From positions 30,080 to 61,489 of the forward strand of contig MNCI01022297.1 of assembly GCA_015680685.1 (NCBI GenBank): a stretch of 31,410 bases of DNA. Reading direction: 5' to 3'. The translations under genes were made by a program, and so were the position numbers. The first letter of the stretch is position 1. Each line of letters opens with the position of its first letter. The notes under the pieces are model-generated. The model was not told where the DNA came from and did not search any database. It was given only the letters and a program-made list of their open reading frames with translations. Below are positions 1 through 8,350 of this stretch, piece after piece. Source of the stretch: Gnetum montanum. Its lineage: Eukaryota; Streptophyta; Gnetopsida; Gnetales; Gnetaceae.

Positions 1-607
1 TTGTGGGGTGTGGCACGTTGAAGTGAGTGGGTTGTTGAACAAGGGGTATGGCCCCTTGCCTAGCCACAAACTGTGAAGTGACACCCTGGATGTGCGGGGC
101 CGATGTAGTGAAAGTGGCCCCATGCGTTTGCATGTGTGGTATGTATTGGTTGGAGATGGAGGTGGGTAATCTCTGTTGCGATACCGGTGCTTGTGTGCTC
201 ATTGATGCTTGGTGAGTGATCATCTATCCCATGCGAGGATGAAGTGATGGGTTCACATAGGCATGGGGACTGAGGGTGTGGTATGAATCCTTAGGTTCGG
301 ATTGTGCCTCGAAGTCATCTACATCATGTTGGTTTTGCGGCTCCTCATTGGGTCGCCGTGAGTTTTTGCTCCTTGCCATCAGGAGCTGGGAGATGAGTTT
401 GTGTTGAGGTTCAGAAAGGGGGATGATGTCATATACAGAGGGGACGAATTCATGACCTCCCATGTATATGCACTCGAAGTTTCGTTTTGCCTCCTGTTCT
501 ATGGTGTCAAGAGGAAGGTTGGCCTGAATCTTTACACAGATGTAGTTATACTGTTCTTGTGTGGGGACTATGATGGCGCATGCGTTAGAGGTCTGGGATG
601 ACTCCAT
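1..607 (-). pseudogene. gag-like 5' ORF of element H (one in-frame stop, runs off the window)
   Basis: This reading frame starts at the ATG at 607-605, which has a strong plant start context (ACCATGG). It stays open for 127 codons to a single TAG at 226-224 and then continues in the same frame to the window edge. The ORF could be extended upstream to 697, but the 607 start has the better context. The first half is mixed and charged; the part after the stop is rich in Q, P, H, T and S, like a gag linker. No RT, protease or zinc-knuckle motif is present. It lies about 740 bp downstream, in minus orientation, of the PBS at 1345-1362, which is where the first ORF of a gypsy element belongs. That position is the main reason for calling it gag; no family motif was recognised. 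With one stop over about 200 codons it is the least decayed coding region in the window. It could instead be a lineage-specific leader ORF. Confidence 0.5.
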
Positions 608-1344
608 GGTGATATGTGACTGGGTAGCGTACGAGTTGGTTAACAAGTGCTGAGTGTGTTTCGGGCTAAGTGTGCAGAGTGTCCGGCGTGTGAACACTAA
701 ATATTTTTCAAAGTGTACACCATGTACGACGTAAACGGGAGAAAATTTGGCTAAGTATGAAATTATGAACCATAGTCGTACGCGGATGGTGATCTTGGGT
801 AAGAGGAAGTCATCTCAGAATTGTTATGTTGTGTGTATTGTATGCCTTAGACAAGGTGATCCATGTTGGTGGCCGTTAGTAATTAGACCGGTTTGAAGTA
901 GGTGTGAATCGCAACGAATTCAGCTTTGAAACGGGCTCGTTTTGTGTGTTTTTGTTGAAAAAAAATTGTAGCAATACTATAGCATATGCTAAGACACTGT
1001 AGCATACGCTGGGACACTGTAGCATACGCTGAGACACTGTAGCATACGCTGGGACACTGTAGCAGCGTATACGCCTAGACACTGTAGCAGCGTAAAAGCA
1101 CTGTAGCAGCGTAAAAACACTGTAGTAGCGTAAAAACACTGTAGCAACGTATACGCTGGGAATTTGTAAACAAAGTTAGCGTATGGTTAACAGTGTAGAC
1201 ACTGGAAGACTTGCAGATAGTGAGTTTTAAGGTAAGGTTTTAAACTGTACAGCGTAAACGCTGGGAGGTTTTCGGAAAACGTCGGCGTGTATTCAACAGC
1301 GTAAACACTGAGAGCTCTAAAACACAACTAGTTTAAGACAGAGA
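608..1344 (-). other. untranslated leader of element H
   Basis: This stretch lies between the PBS and the gag-like ORF of H. It contains the 20-bp tandem repeat array described separately and further scattered GCGTA/TACGC words (for example near 1180, 1250 and 1300). The minus-strand open stretch at 876-1139 is a by-product of the array: its unit is not a multiple of three and its translation is a low-complexity Y/C/S/V repeat. I see no other gene. Confidence 0.6.
981..1160. repeat. 20-bp tandem repeat array (TACGCT...ACACTGT units)
   Basis: Four consecutive units start at 981, 1001, 1021 and 1041, each exactly 20 bp and differing by one to four bases (type: AGCATACGCTGGGACACTGT). They are followed by variant units of 25, 19, 19 and 19 bp in which the first half becomes AGCAGCGTATACGC or AGCAGCGTAAAA while ACACTGT is kept, plus a last partial unit. 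Each unit carries a GCGTA or TACGC word. The array sits in the transcribed leader of H, between PBS and first ORF. Confidence 0.9.
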
Positions 1345-1362
1345 TCCTCCTTCTAGCGCCAA
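1345..1362 (-). other. primer-binding site of element H
   Basis: On the minus strand the sequence TTGGCGCTAGAAGGAGGA follows the inferred LTR end by a few bases. TGGCGC immediately after an LTR is typical of plant gypsy PBSs (complement of a tRNA 3' GCGCCA). The rest differs from the tRNA-Asp type used by the other elements here, so H belongs to another lineage. I cannot name its tRNA with certainty. Confidence 0.65.
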
Positions 1363-1921
1363 TTTCTGTACCGCCTGAAATCGTTGGTCTCCAGCTAGAA
1401 GGAAACAGAGATCGTGGGATCGCAGGGCATGCACAGAAGACCCTACCTTCGCCTGAGGGCGAGCTGGAGTGTATGAAGGTAGAGTACCTTGAGTGGTCTA
1501 CACGCGGATCAGACAAGGATTTACCTGCACGTATGCCAAAATGCTATACGCTGGGTTATGCATAAACGGCGTAAACGAGAGCGCAAACAACATAATACAT
1601 ATGAATAGGGCGTAAATGTGAACGAGCGTAAACAGAAAAACGTCCAAGGAATTAGCGTAAACTGTAAACAATGGTATTACAGAGTCAAAGTATAGTGCAC
1701 CGGTCTAACACAGTTGTGGCGGAACACAAGGCGAACGAGAAGCCCCAGTGGATGCAAGGATGACTCGACTGGTTAGCGCGGTAGGCGGAGCGTAGAGACT
1801 GTGTGTACAGCGTACAGGGCTTTCCAGCGTAAGAGGGTTTTAGCTCTGGTGCGCAGTGTAAATGTCTCTAGTATGCTCTGGGATGTTTGCCAACCGTCCT
1901 CGCAGAAGTGGAAAAGTGGGG

Positions 1922-1929
1922 TTTTTATA
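1922..1929 (-). promoter_or_regulatory. TATA box of LTR H
   Basis: TATAAAAA on the minus strand in a GC-richer context, followed by CCCC. It would place the transcription start about 25-30 bp downstream, near 1895. No other clear TATA box lies in this LTR. Confidence 0.55.
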
Positions 1930-1996
1930 CCGGTTGTTACGCTAGACTCGAGTTAGGAGACACGTGGCGCGTTGACCGGGTGCAAAAGAAAATTAC

Positions 1997-2062
1997 AACT
2001 GTACAGCGTAGAGGATGCCAGCGTACAGGATGCCAGCGTAAGCGTAGAGGATGCCAACGTAC
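1997..2062. repeat. short GCGTA-GATGCC microrepeat
   Basis: Three to four units of about 16-20 bp combine AGCGTA with GAGGATGCC or CAGGATGCC in U3 of LTR H. The 73-residue plus-strand ORF over this stretch (1887-2108) owes its repeated RxGCQR peptide to this array and is not regarded as a gene. Confidence 0.7.
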
Positions 2063-2102
2063 ACCAAAAATGTACCCAGCGTATACACATGAAAATGCTT
2101 CA

Positions 2103-2799
2103 TTTTAAGGTCAAAAATTGATTTTTGGGTTCCTGAGAGCTACTGGGAACCCTGGGGAAGGTCCTGGGGGGTCCAGACCTTCAATTCTGGCATGCTTTGA
2201 CTCATTTCTAGGGCCCGAAAGTCTCTCTACGCTAGCTGCACCCTGGGCGTATACGCTGGGTGTAGAGGAATGAAAGACCATCATTTGGAGCCCAAAATTT
2301 GATTTTCAAGTGCCAGAGACCTACTGGGGACCCTGGGGAAGGTCCTGGGGGATCCAAATCTTCAGTTTTGGCATGTTCTGACTCATTTCTGAGGCCCGAA
2401 AATCTCTCTACGCTGGCTACACCCTGGGTGTATACGTCGGGCGTACAGGAATGAAAGACCATCATTTGGAGCCCAAAATTCGATTTTCAAGTGCCTGAGA
2501 CCTACTGGGGACCCTGGGGAAGGTCCTAGAGGGTCTAGACACTCCACTTTAGCATGTTTTGATGAGTTTTTGAGCCCCGAAAGTTGCTGTACGCTGGGCC
2601 TTACGCTGGGCATGTCTAGGCCAGCGTACAGGATGCATACTTAGTGAAAACCAAGTATTTTGAGCTCAAGATTTGCCAATTTTGATGCTAGATGTCACCG
2701 TAGTCTTCTGTGGATCCCAAGGAACTTTTACTTGCTTTCTTTGACTTCGTTTGATGCTATTTTTGAGGCTTTCAAGCTTGGTCATGTTGAGGACCAACA
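2103..2799. repeat. 181-bp tandem repeats, about four copies, in U3 of LTR H
   Basis: The anchor TACTGGG(G)ACCCTGGGGAAG recurs at 2141, 2322 and 2503, giving exact 181-bp spacing. Each unit also holds a GAGCCCAAAATT-type block, a CTCATTTCT-GGCCCGAAA block and a TACGCTGG / GCGTATACG block. A fourth, strongly diverged copy (about 2650-2799) ends at the LTR terminus. GGACC...GGTCC inside the anchor forms a small inverted repeat. Minus-strand ORFs at 2232-2465 and 2383-2613 are the same repeat read in different frames (181 is not divisible by three). Confidence 0.85.
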
Positions 2800-3224
2800 T
2801 GACTTAGCTTAATTTCTGTCTACAAGTGTTAGCCAAAATTTTTTGTGGTGTTTCACTATCCAAAGTGCTAAAAGGTTTATCAATAAGCTCATCTTTATTT
2901 TCTGCACACACTATCATTCTTAGGTATAACAATGCTTGAATAAGGATCTATACACTTAATGACTTGTGTTGTAGGCACTTAGGAAAAAAATTCTAACTTT
3001 TCAATGGAAAAATTGCAAGAGCTTCACTACTACTAAAATCTAGACTCCCCACAAATGTAGCTGATAGCTGCATATTTATAGGTGATAGACAGACACTGCA
3101 TCGACAAGACCTCAATGATGTAGGTTGAGATGCATCAACGGGGCCTCATGGACAAGGTCTCATCGATGCAGTCAACTGCGTTGATGAGAACCCATCAACA
3201 CAACTAACCAATGATGACTCATCA
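2800..3224 (-). mobile_element. 3' LTR of element B, truncated by H
   Basis: The stretch from about 2858 to 3224 aligns by eye with the U3 and start of R of the 5' LTR at about 15178-15510. Shared anchors are CCAAAGTG(C/T)T, AAGCTCATCTTTATTTT, GATCTATACACT and TATTTATAGGTGAT. The 3224 end reads TGATGAGTCATCATTGG on the minus strand, the standard terminus of this family, and is followed by a polypurine tract. Similarity is weak at 2800-2857 and stops where H begins; the missing half (equivalent to 14611-15075) presumably lies left of the window beyond H. Confidence 0.75.
3073..3080 (-). promoter_or_regulatory. TATA box in B 3' LTR
   Basis: TATAAATA on the minus strand, at the same place as TATAAATA in the 5' LTR (15391-15398), with the CATCAA/GGCCTC palindrome cluster immediately upstream. 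Confidence 0.6.
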
Positions 3225-3238
3225 TACCCCCACAACTG
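3225..3238 (-). other. polypurine tract of element B
   Basis: On the minus strand, CAGTTGTGGGGGTA directly precedes the TGATGAG start of the 3' LTR. The same motif abuts the LTRs at 22731-22741 (plus) and 26046-26060 (minus), which supports it as the plus-strand primer for reverse transcription. Confidence 0.7.
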
Positions 3239-3473
3239 AATGAAAACTCATCCTTAAGTGTTTTTACAAAATTGGAAAGGTATGGGATTATTGATTGAAT
3301 TTTCTTTCAACAAAACAAACTTGACTAACTTGACAAAAAATGGAGTGCTCGAATGTACAAATCAACACATTACAAAAATGGTGGTGTTCATGACACAAAA
3401 TTGAACACCATGATACAACTCTTCAAAAAGCAGACAACATGTTCCTTAATGATGTAAAGCTTATTGGAGAAGA
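3239..3473 (-). other. 3' internal spacer of element B
   Basis: This AT-rich stretch lies between the PPT and the end of the env-position ORF. It aligns with 26061-26190 of element E (shared GGTATGGGATTATTGA and ACTCATCCTNAAG). I see no gene. Confidence 0.5.
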
Positions 3474-6020
3474 TCAAATGGTCCTAGGCAATGGTGGTTC
3501 CTGAGGCTCTGAGGGACCTTCATCAGCTTCACGCACTAGCAGTGGTTGAGGTGGCTGTGGCTGTCCTTCTGCTATTGCAACTTCATGTGAAAGGCAGAAA
3601 GCATCCAACAATGCTTTCATTTTCTCCTCCTTACTCTTGGGATCATGCACCTTCCACATAGCTTCCCTAATGTAGGTTGGAATGGGCACATCCCAAGGAC
3701 ACAGGATCGCTAGAAATAACTCCTTAACAATAACAAACCAAGTAGCAAACTATTTGCATTCAATGTCTAATTCTTGCATTGTGTTTTTTAGAACCTAGTA
3801 CTTATTCATCCATCTGGATAGGTCCTTAGCGATGGATCATTCATATGTGAATCAACCTTTGAGGACTTTGAGTTTAGTGTTAGCAGTCTCAAGCTTTTGC
3901 TTGGTGTCCTTGTGGTGTTTGAACATAGCCTCATATAGCAGATACAAGCTAGCCAGCTATTTCTCTAATTGCAACCATGGCCATTCAGCTATTAGCATTT
4001 CTAGGTTTGCGTAATGCAAATTAGCCAACTTCATATACTCTATCATTTCTTCAATTTGCAACTCCTTCAAGTGGATCTCTTCTTTATTGTAGGCATCAAT
4101 CCCACCAAGGATGGACTGCCATATCTCTCTTCCTTACTAGAGTTTTTGGAGGGCTTTATTCACTTTAGACTTTGCCATCTGGATTTCTCTTTCATTAATT
4201 TCCTTTTGAAAGCTAACCTGGTCCCTATAGTGATTTTTCACTTTCTTAAACTTGAGAGCTTTGTTCTTCCAAACAGTGATTTCAATGGCATAATTTTGTT
4301 GGAAGGTGCATACCTCCTCCATTGATAGATTACAATTCTCCACAGTTAATTTCCTCAGTTTAGTGTTGACTCTAACAAGTTGCTCCTACTGTTGATGAAT
4401 GAATTCTAGCATTTGATCTATTTGAGTATTAAAATTTCATAGGTGATGATTTTGCATAGTTAATGCTTCATTTTCTTGACACATATGATTCAAGTCCTTT
4501 TAATTGAATGCATTTTAGCTTCTATCATAGACTATTTGAAGATGGCCATTACTACTTCCTCCTCAGCCTCTTGAAATCATTCTTAAAGCTGTTTGATAGC
4601 TTCATCTCTTGTCGTTGTCGGGCTAAGGATTACTTGTTCTGCAAGTTAGGCACGAAGTTCAGTAACCTCTGTGGCCAAATGTTGATTTTTCTATTGGGCC
4701 ATTTCTAGTTGCCCCTCCAAAATGATGCATCTACCCCTTACATTCAGCAGCTCCAACTAGGTTGTAGTGATGTTCTCTGGAAGATCAAAGATATCTGAAG
4801 TTGGTTGCCCAATTCCTACCAATTGTTCCAATAATTGTTCATGCTAGTCTATGTTCAATTCTTAATTAACCATGCCTATGAATGTTTCCACATCTTGGAG
4901 TGCAGATACCACTTTTGCCACTATTTCCTGCCCTTGGTGCTGCACCACCAAGATAGTTGTCTCTTCACCTTCTTCCAACCTTACTAAGAAAGTTATGGCA
5001 TTCCCAGAGATTTCTAGGAATAGATGATGTGTTGCTAATGACACTGTTACCTTTCAAGTGTTGGGATATGACCTCAAAGGAAACTGTGTTCTTTGGGTAA
5101 AGAAAATGGAACCACCCCTCTCCATTTGGCTAACTGTTTGAGCCACCTCATTAAGGTGACTCATTACTAGCTGGTACATAAATGGATCGGCCCCACTCGT
5201 TCCTACCTACTGCTCTTGTTCACTCAAGACTCACTCTTGGATTTGTTGTAGATGTACAAGGACTATGCAAGAGTCTGGTGTTGTCTCTTAAGTGGGTGGT
5301 GGTGGTGGTAGCACCCCTTCTTGAATGGTTGCTAGTGTTTTGTCTTTCATGATTCTTGCCCATGAGGCCAAGGAAGCATGCCTAAGAGTGTCATTTAAAT
5401 AGCAAACAATACCTGCCCTCTTGCAAATATTTCTAATAAGGCATGGAAAGGGTAGGGTATTCCTTCCACATTCATTCTTCTTGAAACACTTCTCAATCTC
5501 CAAATAAATTAGTTGTGAAAGGTTAACAAGAAATTTCCTGCTTAGAGTAGTGCATGCACAAGTGGAGAAGGAAGTTGCCTTGCTTGGCCTCACCATTGGA
5601 TTGAGGTGATAGCCCATAATCTTGAAATAAATTTGCTCCGCTGGTGTGAGAGTGCCATACTCCTTATGGTCCACCCCATAGCATCATTGGGTCCACTCCC
5701 TTTTTAGCTCAGGATTACCTTTGTTGATATCTTTGGCAACTGTGTTCCAATGTCTAGCAACCCTAGTGCCTGTGCGATGGCCTCCATTGAGTAGGACACT
5801 TGAATTTTCTTGATTTTTACAATGGACCCTAGCCTTCGGCTACTCTAGAAGAGACAGGTCTCTCCCATGTACAATTTCCCATTGGTTGTGATAATTGGCC
5901 ACATGGGAGAGGTTTGCAATTGTGTTCTGACATCCTCTAGAGCTTTTTCTAAAAATGGCCCAAAGTTTATCTCTTGAAAAACTGATCTTTGGATCTCTCG
6001 AGACTTGATGATGTCTAGGC
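3474..6020 (-). pseudogene. env-position ORF of element B (degenerate)
   Basis: A broken reading frame lies between pol and the 3' LTR, where Athila elements carry their env-like ORF. From about 6020 to 5288 one minus frame is coherent, with two internal stops (near 5850 and 5690). It contains the segments NFGPFLEKALEDV, GGHRTGTRVARHWN, YGTLTPAEQIYFKIMGYHL and LPFPCLIRNICKRAGI. These resemble the plant domain often annotated as 'putative plant transposon protein' (recalled as PF20167; not searched). It ends in a proline run (VLPPPPPT). The frame reopens at 5044-4862. After a frameshift it continues as a lysine/glutamate-rich helical segment (4343-4137) and a proline/glutamate-rich tail (3689-3474). 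I see no signal peptide or transmembrane segment that would support a true envelope protein. Function unknown. Confidence 0.6.
4137..4343 (-). pseudogene. coiled-coil-like segment of the env-position ORF
   Basis: An open stretch of 68 codons is very rich in K, E, Q and N, with no proline and with hydrophobic residues spaced as in an amphipathic helix (for example QKEINEREIQMAKSKVNKAL). It shares its frame with the tail ORF at 3474-3689 and differs from the frame of the upstream domain, so at least one frameshift lies between about 4350 and 4860. Coiled-coil formation is inferred from composition only. Confidence 0.45.
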
Positions 6021-6289
6021 AGGCTTAAGTCAAAGTGACCTCAAGACTTGGCATAGTTCTAGGCGCTTCTCCTCATTGAGATTGTTCTATAGGCACTTCT
6101 TCTTCTAGAATCTATTCAACAGATCCCACTTCAAGCTCCTCACGAAGAGGTCCCATTGCATGGATCACCTCTTGTTGTTCTTAGCCTTGTTCTTGCTAGC
6201 CCCTTCCAAATCTAGGTAATTTCTCCTATGGTTATGAGGGTTCTCCTTCCTATAGGTCCTTTTGTTTAGGTACTATCTGCAATCACAAT
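6021..6289 (-). other. upstream edge of the env-position ORF
   Basis: Glutamate/proline-coding sequence with stops in all minus frames (acidic stretches such as CCTTCTTCTAGAATC on the plus strand). It probably belongs to the decayed N-terminal part of the env-position ORF, but no frame is long enough to call. Confidence 0.35.
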
Positions 6290-6911
6290 AGAACCATCGA
6301 TTAGCAATCATTGTGTAATCTTAAAATAATTAGAATACCTGAACTCTTGAGGGTAATTACACTTGGCTAATTTATGATTATGGCTAATTTAATTAACTTG
6401 TTTTTTTTTCTATTTATGCCTTATCATTGATAAATCATCTCGGAGGTTATTAGAAGGGTTAACTTGTAAAAAATTGGTGTTTATGTATGATTAAGTTTAC
6501 TAACCCCATGGGGGAGTTAGAAAAAAATTTCAAAAATTACATCGTAAACCTTATGATTTGTGGCCCCCATGATAAAGATCTTACCTTCAGTAAGTGCAAG
6601 ATCAAAAAATAGAGTGACTTGGGCAAACAACTTGAAAGCTATGGACTTTGGAAGGTTTTGGGCTCTAAAAATTTATAAAAATTCCTCATGTGTTATGAGC
6701 AAATAACAAAAAAATCCAAAGTGTCCAATAGTATATATAGTATTTTTGTATTTTGTCAACAAGGCCTCATCAACATGGTCAACTACATCGTCAACGCCTC
6801 GTCGACGTAGTTGTTGACCACCATTGACTTTGGTCAAACTTTCAAAATACAAGGAATTTTTGATGAAATTAGTGTCAAATAAAAGCTTAAAAGACCAAGA
6901 ATAGTATGAAA
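6290..6911 (-). other. AT-rich spacer of element B with an LTR-like palindrome cluster
   Basis: No coding frame is supported. At 6760-6820 there is a cluster of GGCCTCATCAAC, CGTCAACGCCTCGTCGACG and GTTGTTGACC words like those in U3 of B's LTRs. It lies upstream (minus sense) of a TATATATA at 6732-6739. The cluster includes an imperfect inverted repeat at 6777-6819 (GGTCAAC...GTTGACC). This could be a fragment of another LTR of the group, or a U3-like duplicate inside the internal region; I cannot find matching ends or a target duplication. Confidence 0.4.
6777..6819. repeat. imperfect inverted repeat around CGTCAACGCCTCGTCGACG
   Basis: The left arm GGTCAACTACATCGTC and the right arm TCGACGTAGTTGTTGACC are complementary apart from small indels. 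The words match those of B's LTR U3, hence the suspicion of an LTR fragment. Confidence 0.6.
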
Positions 6912-8050
6912 TCATGAGAAGAGGACGTTGAAGTTCATAAATTTGAAAAAATGGAGAAAATTGATTTAATAAATGAATGTAATAAAAGATAAGGAGTATT
7001 GAGCAGTTTACATAATGGAAAATACAAAATATAAGATTGTAGCAATGTCAAAGGTAAGGAACCTTAACTAATCAAGCCAAAAGCTATGCAAGTGGATCCT
7101 CCCCATAGTAGGTTCATGTCCTTTTTGGCCCTTACATAACCTCAACTAAGGAGTTCATGGGCCCCATAGTCAATTTAATGATCATGATAAGTTAAGGACC
7201 AACCCAAAAGAATCCACTCAAGAATCTCAATACATCAAACTAAGACATAGAACATAATATAGAACCCCATAGTGAGGTGAGTTATGGCAACATGGATGGA
7301 TGATAGAGGAGGTGGAATGGAGTTCCAAATTAAGGTCATAAGAAGTCCCTTATGGAATTGTGGTTAAAATTACCTAAGAAGTTCCATTCTTAGTCCAGAC
7401 TAAAACCATCTACTTTCAATGACTTCACATCATGACTCTAAGACCAATCCATTCAGTTGACACAAAAGAGTTTCCCTACAAGAAAACCATCATTCCACAA
7501 AGAGGAGAGAAGTAGAAATTGTGAGAGAGAGAGGGCCTTAGTTAAAGAGGATCTTTAGGCATAGCTACATGTCTTTCGAGTCCCATAACCAGTGCTTGTA
7601 GCCCTTTTATTTTTCCAAGGGGTGTGCTTTGAATTCCCATTGTTTTTTTTAAATAGGAACCACACCATGTGAGGACTTATTCATGTTGAAGGAGTCTGCT
7701 TGAATTCCAATCATTTTGTTGTTTTTTTTTTGTTTTTTTTTTAATGATGAGAACCACACCATGCAACAATGTTATTTGTCTTCCTATCATTGGTGGTATG
7801 GAATGGTAAGAAGTCCACAAGAAACACTCAAGCACTCAAGCAAGAAGAAGAGTACAAAGAGTATTGAGTCCCCTTGAAATCACATTCTCTACAAACCTTT
7901 GGATCCTTCTTAATTCGAGAACTACCAAGGTCACTAATTCATTAAAAGTTTCTTTAATGAAAAAGGGACCTCAAATTCCTAGAACAAGAAAAACCATAAA
8001 GTTCATTGAATGGGTGGATTACGTAGACTCACTACCTATCCCATGAGAAA
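6912..8050 (-). repeat. conserved 3' non-coding block (copy in B)
   Basis: This stretch has no credible ORF but aligns by eye over most of its length with 15511-16250 (element D, same orientation) and with about 20870-21780 (element C, opposite orientation). Anchors are the GGATC(C/T)(T/A)CCCCATAGTAGGT block (7096 and 15690), the GTCCCATAAC(C/T)AGTGCTT block (7580, 16180; complement near 21250), GTGTGCTTTGAATTCCCAT (7624 and 16220), and TTTCAAGGGGACT / CCTCAAGGGGACT (near 7870 minus sense; 21028 in C). It contains long T/A runs at 7640-7745. It lies between the IN end and the env-position ORF in B. Confidence 0.75.
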
Positions 8051-8350
8051 TAAACCATGTCGAAGCCATCAAACATCAAAATTAAAAAATAGAAACCAAA
8101 CATTGACAATCACACATTAAGTGTAAACCATCATTAGCAAACAGTAACAACAGCATTGTGTCTTGCGACAATAAAGTAGATTTATTAGCTAAAATAAGAA
8201 AATCTCACACTTAATCAAAATAAACACAAGAAACAAAATAAATTCAAATATATAAGAAAGTGTAAAATAATCAAGAAAATTTAAATGTACTAAAAATGGT
8301 ATAAAATTAGAAAAATTTGAAAATCAAAAATGTGAAAAAAAAAAAAAGAG
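8051..8350 (-). other. A/T-rich tract following the integrase region of B
   Basis: On the minus strand this is a T-rich run of about 300 bp directly after the IN stop. A similar T-rich run follows the truncated coding region in C (20670-20760) and F (31268-31410). No gene seen. Confidence 0.5.

Larger units (their letters stand above)
1367..2799 (-). mobile_element. 5' LTR of element H (about 1.43 kb)
   Basis: Read on the minus strand, the LTR begins TGTTGGTCCTCAACATGACC at 2799 and ends ...GGTACA at 1367, four bases before the PBS. Both borders are inferred from TG...CA ends, the PBS and the break in homology with element B's LTR at 2800; the second LTR lies outside the window, so they are not confirmed by an LTR pair. 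A TATA box divides U3 (about 2799-1905) from R/U5 (about 1900-1367). U3 is made of diverged 181-bp repeats plus many GCGTA words. The 5-bp flank at 2800-2804 (TGACT) would be one copy of the target duplication. The element appears to be inserted in B's 3' LTR. Confidence 0.65.

Noticed and set aside
876-1139. Minus-strand ORF with repeated YSV/YATV peptides
   Set aside because: It is the translation of the 20-bp tandem array; the unit length is not a multiple of three and composition is low-complexity.
981-1160. CRISPR-like array
   Set aside because: Units are contiguous 19-25-bp tandem repeats without unique spacers, in a plant retrotransposon leader.
1328-1516. Minus-strand 62-residue ORF over the PBS of H
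   Set aside because: It crosses the LTR end and PBS; an R/U5 by-product.
2232-2613. Two overlapping minus-strand ORFs sharing a similar peptide (DGLSFLY...)
   Set aside because: They are the same 181-bp LTR repeat read in two frames, inside U3 of LTR H upstream of its TATA box.
3832-4708. Plus-strand ORFs (3832-4014, 4014-4325, 4508-4708)
   Set aside because: They are antisense to the env-position ORF relics and rich in L/F/S as expected from the complement of K/E-rich coding DNA.
7640-7745. Poly-T/poly-A runs considered as a LINE or SINE 3' tail
   Set aside because: No target duplications or RT of LINE type; the same runs occur at the homologous place in D, so they belong to the element's non-coding block.
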